From: Breznakibacter sp047600785
Lineage (GTDB): Bacteria > Bacteroidota > Bacteroidia > Bacteroidales > Marinilabiliaceae
Direction of reading: 5' to 3'
Length of the DNA stretch: 64,000 nucleotides
Assembly (NCBI GenBank): GCA_047600785.1
Contig: JASGKH010000001.1
Span: forward strand, 1,054,001-1,118,000
Each line of letters opens with the position of its first letter. The first letter of the stretch is position 1. This document shows, piece after piece, positions 37,496 through 46,871 of the stretch. Under the pieces are notes generated by a model that did not search any database, was not told where the DNA came from, and saw only the letters and a list, made by a program, of their open reading frames with translations. The translations under genes were made by a program, and so were the position numbers.

Positions 37496-39952
37496 TCATT
37501 CCTGGTAGTACACCCTTGGTACCCTACGCCCGATGCCGGTGAGTACTTCATATGGAATGGTGCCGATGGCGTTCGAAAGTTCCCATACCGGATAGTTATC
37601 GCCAAACACGATCACTTCGTCCCCTTCCGACGCGTCGATGTGCGAAATATCCAACATGCACATGTCCATGCAAATGTTTCCCACAATGAATGCGAACTGT
37701 CCGTTCACCCACATCTTGCCCACGCGGTTGCTCAACCGTCTGTCCAGTCCGTCGGCATACCCAATGGGCACAACGGCAATGCGCCCGCCCGTCCGGATGC
37801 TGCCCCTCCGCCCGTAGCCGATCGACTCTTCCGGATGGACTTCTTTTATTTGCGAAATATACGATTTGAGCGTGGCCACGTTTCGTAATTGGTTGCCGGG
37901 ATGGGAACTGATGCCGTACAATCCGATGCCAAGCCGCACCATTTCGAATTGGGATTGGGGAAAACGTTCAATTCCGGCCGAGTTGAGGATATGACGGATG
38001 AAACGATAACCAACGGTTGTTTCGATCTGTTGGCATGCTTGTGTAAATGCAAGGATCTGCTGGCCGGTGAACGCGTCGTGTTTTGGGTCTTCGCTGCCGG
38101 CAAGGTGCGAAAAGACACTCTGCACTTTAAGACACTTGTGTTTGGCGAAATGTTGGCAGAGCATTTCCGTTTCCGAAGGACGAAATCCAAGCCGCATCAT
38201 GCCCGTGTCTATTTTTATGTGCACAAGGGCTTCGCTCACACCCTCGGCCACCACCGTTTCGGAAAACCCTTCCAATATTGCCAGGCTGTAAATTTCTGGT
38301 TCCAACCCGTATTGGAGCATGACGGGGAAACTACGCTTTTCGGGGTTCATGACAATGATGGGAAGTGCAATCCCTGCTTTTCGTAGTTCGACACCCTCAT
38401 CGGCAAAGGCTACGCCCAAATAATCGACTTTTTGATGTTGCAACAAGCTGGCGATTTCGAACGATCCGCTGCCGTACGAAAAAGCCTTGACCATGGCCAA
38501 TAGTTTGGTTTCCGGCTTAAGTTGCGACCTGAATTTATTGACGTTGTGGGCCAGTGCATCGAGGTTGATCTCCAATACCGTTTGGTGGCGCTTTTGTTCA
38601 ATGCACTCCACAATGTGTTCGAAACCGAAATCACGCGATCCTTTTACAAGCACCACCTGACGGTTAAGCGTCGACAACAGTCCCGATTCGAGCAAGCGCT
38701 GCGTGCGGTCGAAAAAGCGGGAAGGAATGGAAAAACATTCTTTCTGGGCCGATATTTCGGAACCTACGCCGATTAACTGCGACACGCTGTTTTGCTCCAA
38801 CAACTGGTTGACTTGCTGGTATAAACGTTTTGGGGGTAATCCGCTCTGTAGGATGTCGCTCAAAATAACAGTTCTTGCGATCCCTTGTTGCCGTGATTGT
38901 TGGTTCATGAAATCAAGGGCCACTTCCAGCGACGTAATGTCCGAATTATAGGTATCGTTAATCACCAGGCTGCCGTTAATGCCTTCTTTTTGTTCCAACC
39001 GCATGGCAACCGGTTTGAGCAACGGAAACCTTGCGGTGACCTGATGGGCCGGAACCCCCATTGTCACCAGCAGTGTGAGGGCATGCATGGCGTTTTCGAA
39101 CGAGGCATGGTCGGAATAAGGGATGGTAAACCGGTGCGTTTGCCCTTCAATGGACGTAGTTACCAGAGTAGAGGTCCCTGTGATTTGGAAATGCTGTACG
39201 GTGACCCGGTTTTGAGGGCCACTGCCCCAGGTTTCCAGCCGTTTATCGGGGAAACGCTGGCGTATCTCACTGTCGATGGATTTATGGTCAGTGCAATATA
39301 CAATGGTGTGGCAATCTTTGAAAAGAATGATCTTCTCGGATAATTTGTGGGCCACCGACGTAAAATTCTCCTGATGTGCCTGACCTATGTTGGTGATAAG
39401 GCCTATTTGCGGAGCAATGATTTGTTGCAGACGCGACATTTCCCCTGGCTTGGAAATACCGGCTTCCACAATGCCGAGCTGGGCCTTTTCGTCGAGCAGC
39501 AGAAGTGACAATGGCACCCCAACCTGGCTGTTGAAGCTTTTGGGCGATCGGCTGATGGTTAAGTTGTCGCCTGCCAATTGGGCAATCCATTCTTTCACAA
39601 TAGTCTTGCCGTTACTCCCGGTAATGGCGGCAATGGGATAGCCGAGACTTTGGCGGTGGTGGGCGGCCAGTGCCTGCAACGCATCCAGTGTGTTGTCAAC
39701 ACATACCGCGTTGGCCCCGTGCGGAAGGGCATCGATATCAAACGAACCGGAAACGATGAATCCGCTGAGGCCCCGTTCCCATAATTCACTGATATATTTG
39801 TGCCCATCGTGGTTTTCACCCTTCAGGGCGATGAAGATCGATTCGGAAGCGGAAATCACTTTGCGGCTGTCGGTCACTATTTTTTTGTAAATGGCATCGG
39901 CATTTCCAATAGGCCTGCCGTTAACGATCTGTGCGATTTGTCGGAGTTGCAT
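37496..39952 (-). CDS. Bifunctional MurF ligase-alanine racemase fusion
   Basis: Cytoplasmic wall-synthesis fusion of 818 aa from ATG 39950-39952. Residues about 1-440 are UDP-MurNAc-tripeptide:D-Ala-D-Ala ligase (MurF), with TDSRKV, ATP site ITGSNGKTIVKEW and NDTYNSD. Residues about 450-818 are alanine racemase, with PLP lysine in LLAMVKAFSYGSG, IKIDTGMMRLGF, and the second catalytic base in ESIGYGR. The fusion links production of D-alanine with use of D-Ala-D-Ala, and is a known Bacteroidota arrangement. The longer upstream frame has no family likeness and overlaps tdk. Confidence 0.94.
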   Translation of the reverse strand: MQLRQIAQIVNGRPIGNADAIYKKIVTDSRKVISASESIFIALKGENHDGHKYISELWERGLSGFIVSGSFDIDALPHGANAVCVDNTLDALQALAAHHRQSLGYPIAAITGSNGKTIVKEWIAQLAGDNLTISRSPKSFNSQVGVPLSLLLLDEKAQLGIVEAGISKPGEMSRLQQIIAPQIGLITNIGQAHQENFTSVAHKLSEKIILFKDCHTIVYCTDHKSIDSEIRQRFPDKRLETWGSGPQNRVTVQHFQITGTSTLVTTSIEGQTHRFTIPYSDHASFENAMHALTLLVTMGVPAHQVTARFPLLKPVAMRLEQKEGINGSLVINDTYNSDITSLEVALDFMNQQSRQQGIARTVILSDILQSGLPPKRLYQQVNQLLEQNSVSQLIGVGSEISAQKECFSIPSRFFDRTQRLLESGLLSTLNRQVVLVKGSRDFGFEHIVECIEQKRHQTVLEINLDALAHNVNKFRSQLKPETKLLAMVKAFSYGSGSFEIASLLQHQKVDYLGVAFADEGVELRKAGIALPIIVMNPEKRSFPVMLQYGLEPEIYSLAILEGFSETVVAEGVSEALVHIKIDTGMMRLGFRPSETEMLCQHFAKHKCLKVQSVFSHLAGSEDPKHDAFTGQQILAFTQACQQIETTVGYRFIRHILNSAGIERFPQSQFEMVRLGIGLYGISSHPGNQLRNVATLKSYISQIKEVHPEESIGYGRRGSIRTGGRIAVVPIGYADGLDRRLSNRVGKMWVNGQFAFIVGNICMDMCMLDISHIDASEGDEVIVFGDNYPVWELSNAIGTIPYEVLTGIGRRVPRVYYQE

Positions 39953-39980
39953 GACAGGGTTTCGAAATAGTAATGGGGGG

Positions 39981-40559
39981 TTATGCTTTTGTTGCGTTTT
40001 GGTAACAGTGGCGGCAAAGAGGTTCATATTCGGCCTTCTCGCCCAGCAAGACCAATTTGTTGCTATCGGAAAGGCGGTGCGAGAACTGGGCCAGATCGCC
40101 ACAACGCATGCAAATGGCGTGTACTTTGGTCACGTATTCCGAAATGGCCAGCAGTTGGGGCATGGGGCCAAATGGCTTTCCTTTAAAATCCATGTCGAGG
40201 CCGGCCACGACCACACGGGTTCCCTGATTGGCCAAAATCTGGCAGACCTCTGTCAAACCCATGTCGAAGAATTGGGCTTCGTCGATACCGACCACATCCA
40301 CGTCACCGCTCAGCAGCACAATGTTGCCTGATGACTCTACGGGTGTCGACGCAATGCTGTTTTGGTCGTGCGATACGACTTCGTTGAAGTGGTAGCGCGT
40401 GTCGATGCTGGGCTTGAATATTTCCACCTTTTGGCCCGCAATACGGGCCCGGCGCAACCGGCGCAGCAATTCTTCCGTTTTGCCCGAGAACATAGACCCG
40501 GCAATGACTTCGATCCATCCCTTCCGCTTTTCGCGGTTTGCTTTATTTTCGAGAAACAT
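39981..40559 (-). CDS. tdk: Thymidine kinase
   Basis: Phosphorylates thymidine with ATP for nucleotide salvage; 192 aa, type II family. P-loop GSMFSGKTEE (residues 21-30), Walker B-like VVGIDEAQFFD, lasso/substrate region GLDMDFKGKPFGPM, and zinc cysteines CMRCG and CRHCY. It lies 28 bases upstream of murF-alr on the same strand. Confidence 0.96.
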   Translation of the reverse strand: MFLENKANREKRKGWIEVIAGSMFSGKTEELLRRLRRARIAGQKVEIFKPSIDTRYHFNEVVSHDQNSIASTPVESSGNIVLLSGDVDVVGIDEAQFFDMGLTEVCQILANQGTRVVVAGLDMDFKGKPFGPMPQLLAISEYVTKVHAICMRCGDLAQFSHRLSDSNKLVLLGEKAEYEPLCRHCYQNATKA

Positions 40560-40591
40560 GTAGGGTTAACCTTTTTTTATGTGGCTTTCGT

Positions 40592-40607
40592 TAACTTTGC
40601 AAAAGTA
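40592..40607. promoter_or_regulatory. Back-to-back -7 elements between tdk and the divergent gene
   Basis: The 16 bases TAACTTTGCAAAAGTA contain TAnnTTTG for the plus strand (40592-40599) joined directly to CAAAnnTA, the -7 element for tdk on the minus strand (40600-40607). It is centred between the two start codons. No good -33 partner is seen for either. Confidence 0.55.
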
Positions 40608-40634
40608 CGCAAAATGCAATCCGTTTAACCGACC

Positions 40635-41529
40635 ATGGAAAAAGAAGCTTTGCTCAGTATTATCCTTCACGACTTGAAAGAAATTGAGGTGCTGGTACAA
40701 ACCTTCAGCGGCAAGTCGCAAATATTGCCTCCCTTTGTCAAGTTGGCCATTCAAAAAATCGACAACATCAGGCAAGAGCTTGAACTCTTGGAAGCATTGC
40801 CCAATGAAACCGTAACCTCTGCCCAACCCAGGATCGAGGTTTCTCCTTCCATTGAAAAGGCCCAGATCCAACCATTGCCAAACAAACGGGATGGACTTGA
40901 AGCGCTACAAACGTCCAATGTTACGTTCCCCGTTGAACCGGAGATTCCCAAAGTGGATGAGGCCACCAAACCTGTCGGGACGACGTTGCCGGATAAATTC
41001 GAGATAGAAGCTGATATCCCTGTAACATCCCCGATTGCGGAACGTCCGGCTCCCGTGGTCGTTCCGGAAATAAAAGAAGAGCCTGTTCTTACGCCTCCCC
41101 AACCGGTAGCAAAAGCAGAGGAACCTTCGGTATTGCCCGAACCTGCACCAAAACCGGAGAACCCTTCGCCGTCAGCGCCCCAAGAGCCTAAGGTGCAGAA
41201 GCAGGCTACTACGTTAGGCGAAACGCTGGCGACCGACAAAGGATCAGTTCTCGAACAGAATCCATGCGGTAAAGGATGTTTCGAACCCGGTGCTGATAGG
41301 TAAGCCCATTGACGATATCAAAAAAGCGATAGGTATCAATGACCGCTTTTTGTTCCAACGAGAGCTTTTTTCGAACAATGCAGGGTTGATGGACCAAACC
41401 ATCGATGAAATTAACCGGTTGTCATCGTTTACCGATGCGCAACGTTTTATCCAGTCTAACTTTGATTGGGATTATAACGTTGCGACCACCGAAACGTTTA
41501 TGAATTTGGTGCGTCGGCGTTTTAAATAA
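40635..41529 (+). CDS. Conserved hypothetical protein with Pro-rich linker, frame broken
   Basis: Function unknown. The N-terminal helical region of about 60 residues (ALLSIILHDLKEIEVL) is followed by a Pro/Glu/Ala-rich stretch of about 130 residues and a compact C-terminal domain. The first frame reaches LGETLATDK and then runs into nonsense with a stop at 41303. The next frame holds DQFSNRIHAVKD, IGKPIDDIKKAIGINDRFLF, RELF and FIQSNFDWDY. Removing one G at 41241-41242 joins them to 297 aa. I recognise the C-terminal part as common in Bacteroidota hypothetical proteins found next to tdk or rsmI. No signal peptide, so probably cytoplasmic. Confidence 0.75.
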
Positions 41530-41573
41530 ACCGTTCGTCATTTGCCGACGGATTTACCCACCAACTATCCAAG

Positions 41574-42284
41574 ATGGCTCATTCAAAAACACAGTTGTAT
41601 TTGGTTCCTACCCCCATCGGGAATCTTGAGGACATGACCATAAGGGCTGTTCGCATCCTTAAGGAGGTAGATTTCATTATGGCCGAAGATACCCGTACCA
41701 GCGGGGTGTTGCTCAAGCATTTCGGTATCGAAACCCGGATGGTGTCGCATCATAAGTTCAACGAGCACGCGTCCATCGAAAAAACCGTGATGCGCCTTAA
41801 AGGAGGTGAAACGGCCGCGCTGATCAGCGATGCGGGGACACCCGGCATTTCCGATCCCGGTTATTTGATTGCCAAGGCATGCGTCGAGCAGGGCCTGAAA
41901 GTTGAATGCCTGCCGGGAGCTACGGCGTTTGTACCTGCCCTGGTCGTATCGGGGTTGCCGTCCGATAAGTTTTGTTTTGAGGGTTTCTTACCCCAAAAAA
42001 AGGGACGTCATACACGATTGGAGCAAATAAAAGATGAGGTACGCACAACAATTTTATATGAATCTCCGTTTAGGTTAGTGAAAACACTTAACCAGTTGGC
42101 CGAATATTGTGGTGCCGGTCGGAAGGTGTCGGTGTCACGTGAGATTTCTAAATTGCACGAAGAGAACAAACAAGGCACGTTGGCCGAGGTGGCGCAGTAT
42201 TTTGCCGAAAAAGGAGTAAAAGGAGAAATTGTCATTGTATTGGAAGGAAAACCATCTCAACACTTAAAAAACGAAGAAAAATGA
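41574..42284 (+). CDS. rsmI: 16S rRNA (cytidine-1402-2'-O)-methyltransferase
   Basis: SAM-dependent methylase of the tetrapyrrole methylase fold, 236 aa. Signature LYLVPTPIGNLEDMTIRAVRIL at the N-terminus (core PTPIGNLEDMT), EDTRTSGVLLKHF, LISDAGTPGISDPG (about residues 84-97) and CLPGATAFVPALV. It overlaps the next gene by 4 bases (ATGA). Confidence 0.96.
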   Translation: MAHSKTQLYLVPTPIGNLEDMTIRAVRILKEVDFIMAEDTRTSGVLLKHFGIETRMVSHHKFNEHASIEKTVMRLKGGETAALISDAGTPGISDPGYLIAKACVEQGLKVECLPGATAFVPALVVSGLPSDKFCFEGFLPQKKGRHTRLEQIKDEVRTTILYESPFRLVKTLNQLAEYCGAGRKVSVSREISKLHEENKQGTLAEVAQYFAEKGVKGEIVIVLEGKPSQHLKNEEK

Positions 42285-43156
42285 AAAATGTATTTTTTGC
42301 GGCGGCCTTAGTTTTGGCCACCATGGCCTCTTGTACGGGGCCGAGCTCAACCGAGCTGAAACAGAAAAACGACTCTCTTTATTTGGCTTTGGCCGAAAAA
42401 GACAGATTGTACAACGATTTGACCAATGGCGTGATCGAGATCAACGAAAACCTTTCGCGTATCAAGGAAAAGGAAAACATTGTTGCGTTGAATGCCGCTG
42501 AGGCTGGAAACAATGCAAGCATGAAGGACCAGATCAACCAAGACATCAAGATGATTTACGATCTGATGGTTCAAAACCAGGAAAAAATTGCTCAACTTGA
42601 AAAGCAACTTCGCGGGGCCAACCGTGAAAACGCCAACATGAAGAAACTGATCGAGAGCCTGAACCAGCAATTGAAAGAAAAAACAGAAGAAATTGCGAGG
42701 TTGACACAGGAGCTTATGAACAAGAACATCCAGATCGACGAGCTTAATTCGTTGTTGGGCAGTTTAAAGATATCGATGGATTCGTTGAGGCACGAGCATA
42801 CCACCACCACCGAAAAGCTGAGCGAAACCACCATTGAATTAAATAAAGCCTATTACGTGATCGGCACGTCCAAAGAGCTGAAGGAGAAGAATATCATTAA
42901 CCCGGAAGGCTTTCTGAACCTGAAAAAGAAAGTGCTGAACGAAGATTTTGACTCCAGCTATTTCACCGAAATAGATATTCGTACCACCAACGAAATTTCC
43001 GTGAACAAGAAAAAGGCTAAAGTGAAGGTGCTGACCAGCCATCCGGAAAGCAGCTACAAACTTCAAACCAATTCCGATGGTACGGTGACGGTCGTTATTT
43101 CGGATCAAAAACAGTTCTGGAGCGTATCGAAATTCTTGGTGCTTCAAGTAAGCTGA
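42281..43156 (+). CDS. Coiled-coil lipoprotein of unknown function
   Basis: Signal peptide with lipobox MASC (Cys18), then a long heptad-rich coiled coil at about residues 25-185 (QKNDSLYLALAEKDRL, QEKIAQLEKQLRG, LMNKNIQIDELNSL). A small C-terminal domain of about 95 residues follows (AYYVIGTSKELKEKNII, VKVLTSHPESSYKL, VISDQKQFWSVSKFLVLQVS). Total 291 aa. Probably anchored in a membrane and periplasmic. I recall similar lipoproteins in Bacteroidota but no proven role. It is translationally coupled to rsmI and ends at a terminator. Confidence 0.85.
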   Translation: MKNVFFAAALVLATMASCTGPSSTELKQKNDSLYLALAEKDRLYNDLTNGVIEINENLSRIKEKENIVALNAAEAGNNASMKDQINQDIKMIYDLMVQNQEKIAQLEKQLRGANRENANMKKLIESLNQQLKEKTEEIARLTQELMNKNIQIDELNSLLGSLKISMDSLRHEHTTTTEKLSETTIELNKAYYVIGTSKELKEKNIINPEGFLNLKKKVLNEDFDSSYFTEIDIRTTNEISVNKKKAKVKVLTSHPESSYKLQTNSDGTVTVVISDQKQFWSVSKFLVLQVS

Positions 43157-43185
43157 CATTTTATCAATATTTCCCAAAGAAGAAG

Positions 43186-43215
43186 CGCCCCGCATTTTAT
43201 GTCGGGGCGTTTTTT
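43186..43215 (+). terminator. Intrinsic terminator after the coiled-coil lipoprotein
   Basis: CGCCCCG (43186-43192) pairs with CGGGGCG (43203-43209), with an inner CAT/ATG pairing, followed by six T. Confidence 0.85.
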
Positions 43216-43325
43216 ATGGGATGACGGGCCAAAATGGGACGGATAAACAATCATCGTGGTTAAAATCAATTCAATGCGAACGATGATGCAACTTGCAATT
43301 ACCGGCCACCGTCCAAATTGGAGAA

Positions 43326-44660
43326 TCAAATTAACCCTCTGGCCTTTATCTCAAGATATTTGTTGATGGAGTTGATGGAAAGCAGGCCAGGTTCCGTTAG
43401 CACCGGGTGGATACCAAAATGCTCCAATTCTTTGGCAATGAGTTTTTTGTCATAAATGAATTTTTCGGCAATCGTTTGGGTGTAAATGTTTTCCACCGTG
43501 AGGGTCGGTTGCATGGTCATCGATTTTATTTCTGTGTTTTCAAAAAACACAACTACCAGCAAATGGTCTTTTGCAATTTTGGTCAGTAACGGTATTTGAC
43601 GTTGTGCCGATTGAAGACTCTCAAAATTGGTGTACAAAAACATAAGGCTACGTTGGTGTACATGCCTCCGAATAGTGGCATAAAGGGCGTGAAGGTTGTG
43701 CTCGCCAAATCCGGAACTTTGATTGTAAAGTGTCTCCATAATCGATTGGAGATGGAGCTCGTTCCTGCGGGCCTGCAGCACGGTACGGACTTTGTCGTTA
43801 AACGTCACCAGACCGGCTTTGTCGTGCTTGACCATGGCAATGTCCGAAACGACCAACGACGTGTTGATGGCATAATCCAGCAACGTCATCCCGTCGAAAG
43901 GCATTTTCATGCTTCTGCCCATGTCAACGAGCGAATAAACCTGTTGCGATTTTTCGTCCTGGTATTGGTTCACCATCAAATGGCTTTTTCGTGCCGTGGC
44001 TTTCCAGTTAATGGTGCGGTAATCGTCGCCGAAGGTATAGTCGCGGATCTGGTCGAATTCCATTTGATGTCCAATTCGTCGTACCTTTTTTATCCCTACT
44101 TCTGTCAACCGGTTCGAAATGGCCATCATCTCAAATTTTCTCATTTGCAGGAACGATGGGTACACTTTTACCGACAGAGGTAGGTTGGCTTGTTCCCTTT
44201 TGATGATGAAGCCAATAGGTGATTGCACCAGTACCTGTGTGTGCCCAAACTGGTATTCACCCCTAAAGGTGGGACGAAGATGGTAACTGAACCGATGGGG
44301 AAGGCCTGGAACCAGCTTCAGGGAATGTCCAAAGTCCCGTATCTGGAACTGGGGGGGCAGTTCTTCCAAGATTTTGGCCTTTACGGGAAATCGAAACTGG
44401 TTGGTCAATGTTAGCACGATCATGTTTTCATCGCCGTTCGAAAATCTATCGCCCATTTCACGGGTACCCAAGATTCCGTTTTTTTGCCGGTAAAGCATCA
44501 ATATGTCAAGCAATACCAATAACAGTGCCGTTCCCAGTGCCACTGTCGCTACGGTTAGCACAACGTCAAAAAAATGTCCCGTCACCATTGCAAACAAAAT
44601 GGTGAGCATGATGGCATAAAACCGGTTCGACACATAAAACGAACGATAGAACTTGATCAT
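43326..44660 (-). CDS. DUF58 domain protein
   Basis: Membrane protein of 444 aa. Two helices lie at about residues 14-52. A beta-rich domain follows, then the DUF58 core with the hallmark IRDYTFGDDYRTINWKATARKSHLMVNQYQDEKSQQVY, whose key residues are DYTFGDD, NWKATAR and the following Q..D/E. A von Willebrand A-like fold closes the protein (LVDMGRSM). DUF58 proteins are regular partners of MoxR ATPases; the pair is thought to assemble or chaperone other proteins. It is the last gene in a six-gene minus-strand row. Confidence 0.9.
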   Translation of the reverse strand: MIKFYRSFYVSNRFYAIMLTILFAMVTGHFFDVVLTVATVALGTALLLVLLDILMLYRQKNGILGTREMGDRFSNGDENMIVLTLTNQFRFPVKAKILEELPPQFQIRDFGHSLKLVPGLPHRFSYHLRPTFRGEYQFGHTQVLVQSPIGFIIKREQANLPLSVKVYPSFLQMRKFEMMAISNRLTEVGIKKVRRIGHQMEFDQIRDYTFGDDYRTINWKATARKSHLMVNQYQDEKSQQVYSLVDMGRSMKMPFDGMTLLDYAINTSLVVSDIAMVKHDKAGLVTFNDKVRTVLQARRNELHLQSIMETLYNQSSGFGEHNLHALYATIRRHVHQRSLMFLYTNFESLQSAQRQIPLLTKIAKDHLLVVVFFENTEIKSMTMQPTLTVENIYTQTIAEKFIYDKKLIAKELEHFGIHPVLTEPGLLSINSINKYLEIKARGLI

Positions 44661-44683
44661 CGGAAAAGTTTTGATGGAGTTGG

Positions 44684-45664
44684 CTATCTGGGAACTTCCA
44701 CCGAGTCCACGACTTGTTTGATGACCGCTTCCGGTTTCACCCCTTCCATCTCTTTTTCGGGGGTTAAAATGATACGGTGGCGCAACACCGGGGTGAGTAC
44801 GTAACGGATATCGTCGGGGGTTACAAAATCGCGTCCTTCAAGGGCAGCCCACGCTTTTGAGGCGTTGAGTACCGCAATGGAGGCTCTTGGGCTTGCCCCG
44901 AGGTACAACGCATTTGAGTGCCGTGTTTTCTCGATTATTTTGGCGATGTAATGGATTAAATGTTCTTCGACCACTATTTGTGATACGACTTTTTGGTAAC
45001 GCATAATATCTTGGGCCGATACTACAGCCCGGATTGATTCCAATGGGTTGTGGTATTGCCTGGTGTGGGTGTGGGACAATATTTTTATCTCTTGTTCTAG
45101 GCTGGGGTAACCCACTTCTATTTTAAACAAAAAGCGGTCAAGTTGGGCTTCGGGCAAACGGTAAGTGCCTTCGTGCTCCACCGGGTTTTGGGTGGCAATG
45201 ACCAAAAAAGGCGGCTCCATTTGGTAAGTGTGTCCGTCCACGGTGACCTGACGTTCTTCCATGGCCTCGAACAAAGCCGCCTGTGTTTTGGCCGGCGAAC
45301 GGTTTATTTCGTCAATGAGGACCAGGTTCGAAAACAATGGGCCTGGCTTAAATTCAAACTCTGAACGTCCGGCGTGGAATACCGTGGTCCCGATCACATC
45401 GGAAGGCATGAGGTCGGGAGTGAATTGGATACGCGAAAAGTCGGTATGGATGGTTTTTGCCAGTAGCTTTGCCATCATTGTTTTGGCAATGCCCGGCACG
45501 CCCTCGAGCAACACGTGGCCGTTTGACAAAAGAGCCGTGAGCAAGAGGTCGAGCACTTGCTCCTGTCCCACGATGACCTTGCTTATTTCCTGACGGATGT
45601 TCTGGGCCATTCCGTTCAGATCGGCCACATTAAGCCGGTTTTCGAAAAGAGGCTGGTTCTCCAT
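44684..45664 (-). CDS. MoxR-family AAA ATPase
   Basis: AAA+ ATPase of 326 aa. Walker A is EGVPGIAKTMMAK (about residues 54-66), Walker B LVLIDEINRSPAKTQAALFEAM (core LIDEINRSP), sensor 1 VIATQNPVEHEGTYRLPEAQLDRF (core ATQNP), and sensor 2 region SPRAS. The normal MoxR P-loop has GxxGxAKT, as here. It lies between the DUF4350 gene (7 bases upstream) and the DUF58 gene (23 bases downstream). Confidence 0.94.
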   Translation of the reverse strand: MENQPLFENRLNVADLNGMAQNIRQEISKVIVGQEQVLDLLLTALLSNGHVLLEGVPGIAKTMMAKLLAKTIHTDFSRIQFTPDLMPSDVIGTTVFHAGRSEFEFKPGPLFSNLVLIDEINRSPAKTQAALFEAMEERQVTVDGHTYQMEPPFLVIATQNPVEHEGTYRLPEAQLDRFLFKIEVGYPSLEQEIKILSHTHTRQYHNPLESIRAVVSAQDIMRYQKVVSQIVVEEHLIHYIAKIIEKTRHSNALYLGASPRASIAVLNASKAWAALEGRDFVTPDDIRYVLTPVLRHRIILTPEKEMEGVKPEAVIKQVVDSVEVPR

Positions 45665-45671
45665 GACGCGG

Positions 45672-46871
45672 TTATTTACGATGGTGATAAAAGAATTCGA
45701 TTATTTGGTTGAAGGCGATCAGGTCGCTTTCGTTGATTCGGTTGGTTTGATCGAGTGCTTTGCCTGTTTTTATGATTTGGTCGATGGCAGAAATGGGGAT
45801 GTGCGCTTTGGCCGAAAGTTCGGCAATGCCGTCTTTATCGATTTCGTTTAGGTTAATGTAATAAGTCGATCTGACGAAGTCGGTAAAATAGGTGTATTTT
45901 TTTCTGGCAATATCCCAATGGTTTTTGCGAGAATAATATAAACGGCCAATGGTATCGATGAATTGGAGCGATGTGTTGGCAGGAGGGGCTACTACAGGGA
46001 TCGCGCGTTGGCGGCGCTTGGCCTCGAATGCCAAATATATAGTCAGGATACCCAGAAAAAGCAACCAGGCTCTATGCAATGCTTCGCTTTGCAAAATAAT
46101 CCCCAAAAACGAACCTTTCGGTCTGGGCTTTGCTTTGAAGTATTCGTCCCAAACCGTTTTCCGGACGGGTAGGTAACTAAGGCATTTGAACGCATATTCC
46201 GAGTGGTTTCCAGTGACCATGTGGTAATTGGTAAATGCCATTGGACTGGTGTGGATTAAAAGTTCGCCTTCCCCGATTTTTATGGAAATGAAGTTGGGCC
46301 GTCCTTTTTGGTCCGTTCCCAGTATAGTGGTTTGGGCTGTATCGATTTTCGAAAAATAGACGTTGTCGTAGGCCGATCGGAACACATATCCCTGAGATGT
46401 TTTTAGCTGGGGATTTGTAAAATTGAGCGTTAAAGAATCGCTTCGGTTTAAAGGGATATTTATATTAAACTTTTCACTGACCTCGATGTGGAGTGTATCG
46501 GCCAATATCGACGAGAACGTGCGTGCAGCCACAAATGCACGGCATCCGGCATTGATGTTGGAAAGGAGGTAAGCTGTTTCCAACGAATCGGGCAGGTACT
46601 GGTTGTTGATGATTAGGTAATTGTTGTTCGCCAAACCATATTCTGTATCCGATTGATAAAGGGTTTTGCGGTATACGGCGATTTCCTGCTCGGGAAAAGC
46701 CACGGGCATTAGTTCGTACAAGATTTTGTTGCCCAGGGGGATCTTGTCCTCCAAAGAATAGCTATGGCTCCAATCAATAGGTTTGCCCGTGTTGGAGATG
46801 ATTGCAAAAAGCAACAACACTCCGGCCAGAACGGCCAACAGCCACATTTGTTTATGCGTTGGGGGCATCAT
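45672..46871 (-). CDS. DUF4350-type membrane protein
   Basis: 399 aa with one N-terminal helix (about residues 8-24), a periplasmic domain of about 230 residues (IPLGNKILYELMPVAFPEQEI to SYLPVRKTVWDEYF), a second helix near 265 (LLFLGILTIYLAFEAKRRQR), and a charged cytoplasmic tail of about 120 residues. The N-terminal pattern fits DUF4350 as found beside MoxR/DUF58 pairs in Bacteroidota. Its start overlaps the stop of the upstream DUF4129 gene by 4 bases. Biochemical role unknown. Confidence 0.75.
   Translation of the reverse strand: MMPPTHKQMWLLAVLAGVLLLFAIISNTGKPIDWSHSYSLEDKIPLGNKILYELMPVAFPEQEIAVYRKTLYQSDTEYGLANNNYLIINNQYLPDSLETAYLLSNINAGCRAFVAARTFSSILADTLHIEVSEKFNINIPLNRSDSLTLNFTNPQLKTSQGYVFRSAYDNVYFSKIDTAQTTILGTDQKGRPNFISIKIGEGELLIHTSPMAFTNYHMVTGNHSEYAFKCLSYLPVRKTVWDEYFKAKPRPKGSFLGIILQSEALHRAWLLFLGILTIYLAFEAKRRQRAIPVVAPPANTSLQFIDTIGRLYYSRKNHWDIARKKYTYFTDFVRSTYYINLNEIDKDGIAELSAKAHIPISAIDQIIKTGKALDQTNRINESDLIAFNQIIEFFYHHRK

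Noticed and set aside
441..41242. Programmed +1 frameshifting as the cause of the five breaks
   Set aside because: The five sites (GAAAGG, GAAAATC, GAACGG, GTTCGTG, AAAGGATC contexts) share no slip sequence, stop or structure; unrelated enzymes would have to share the mechanism.
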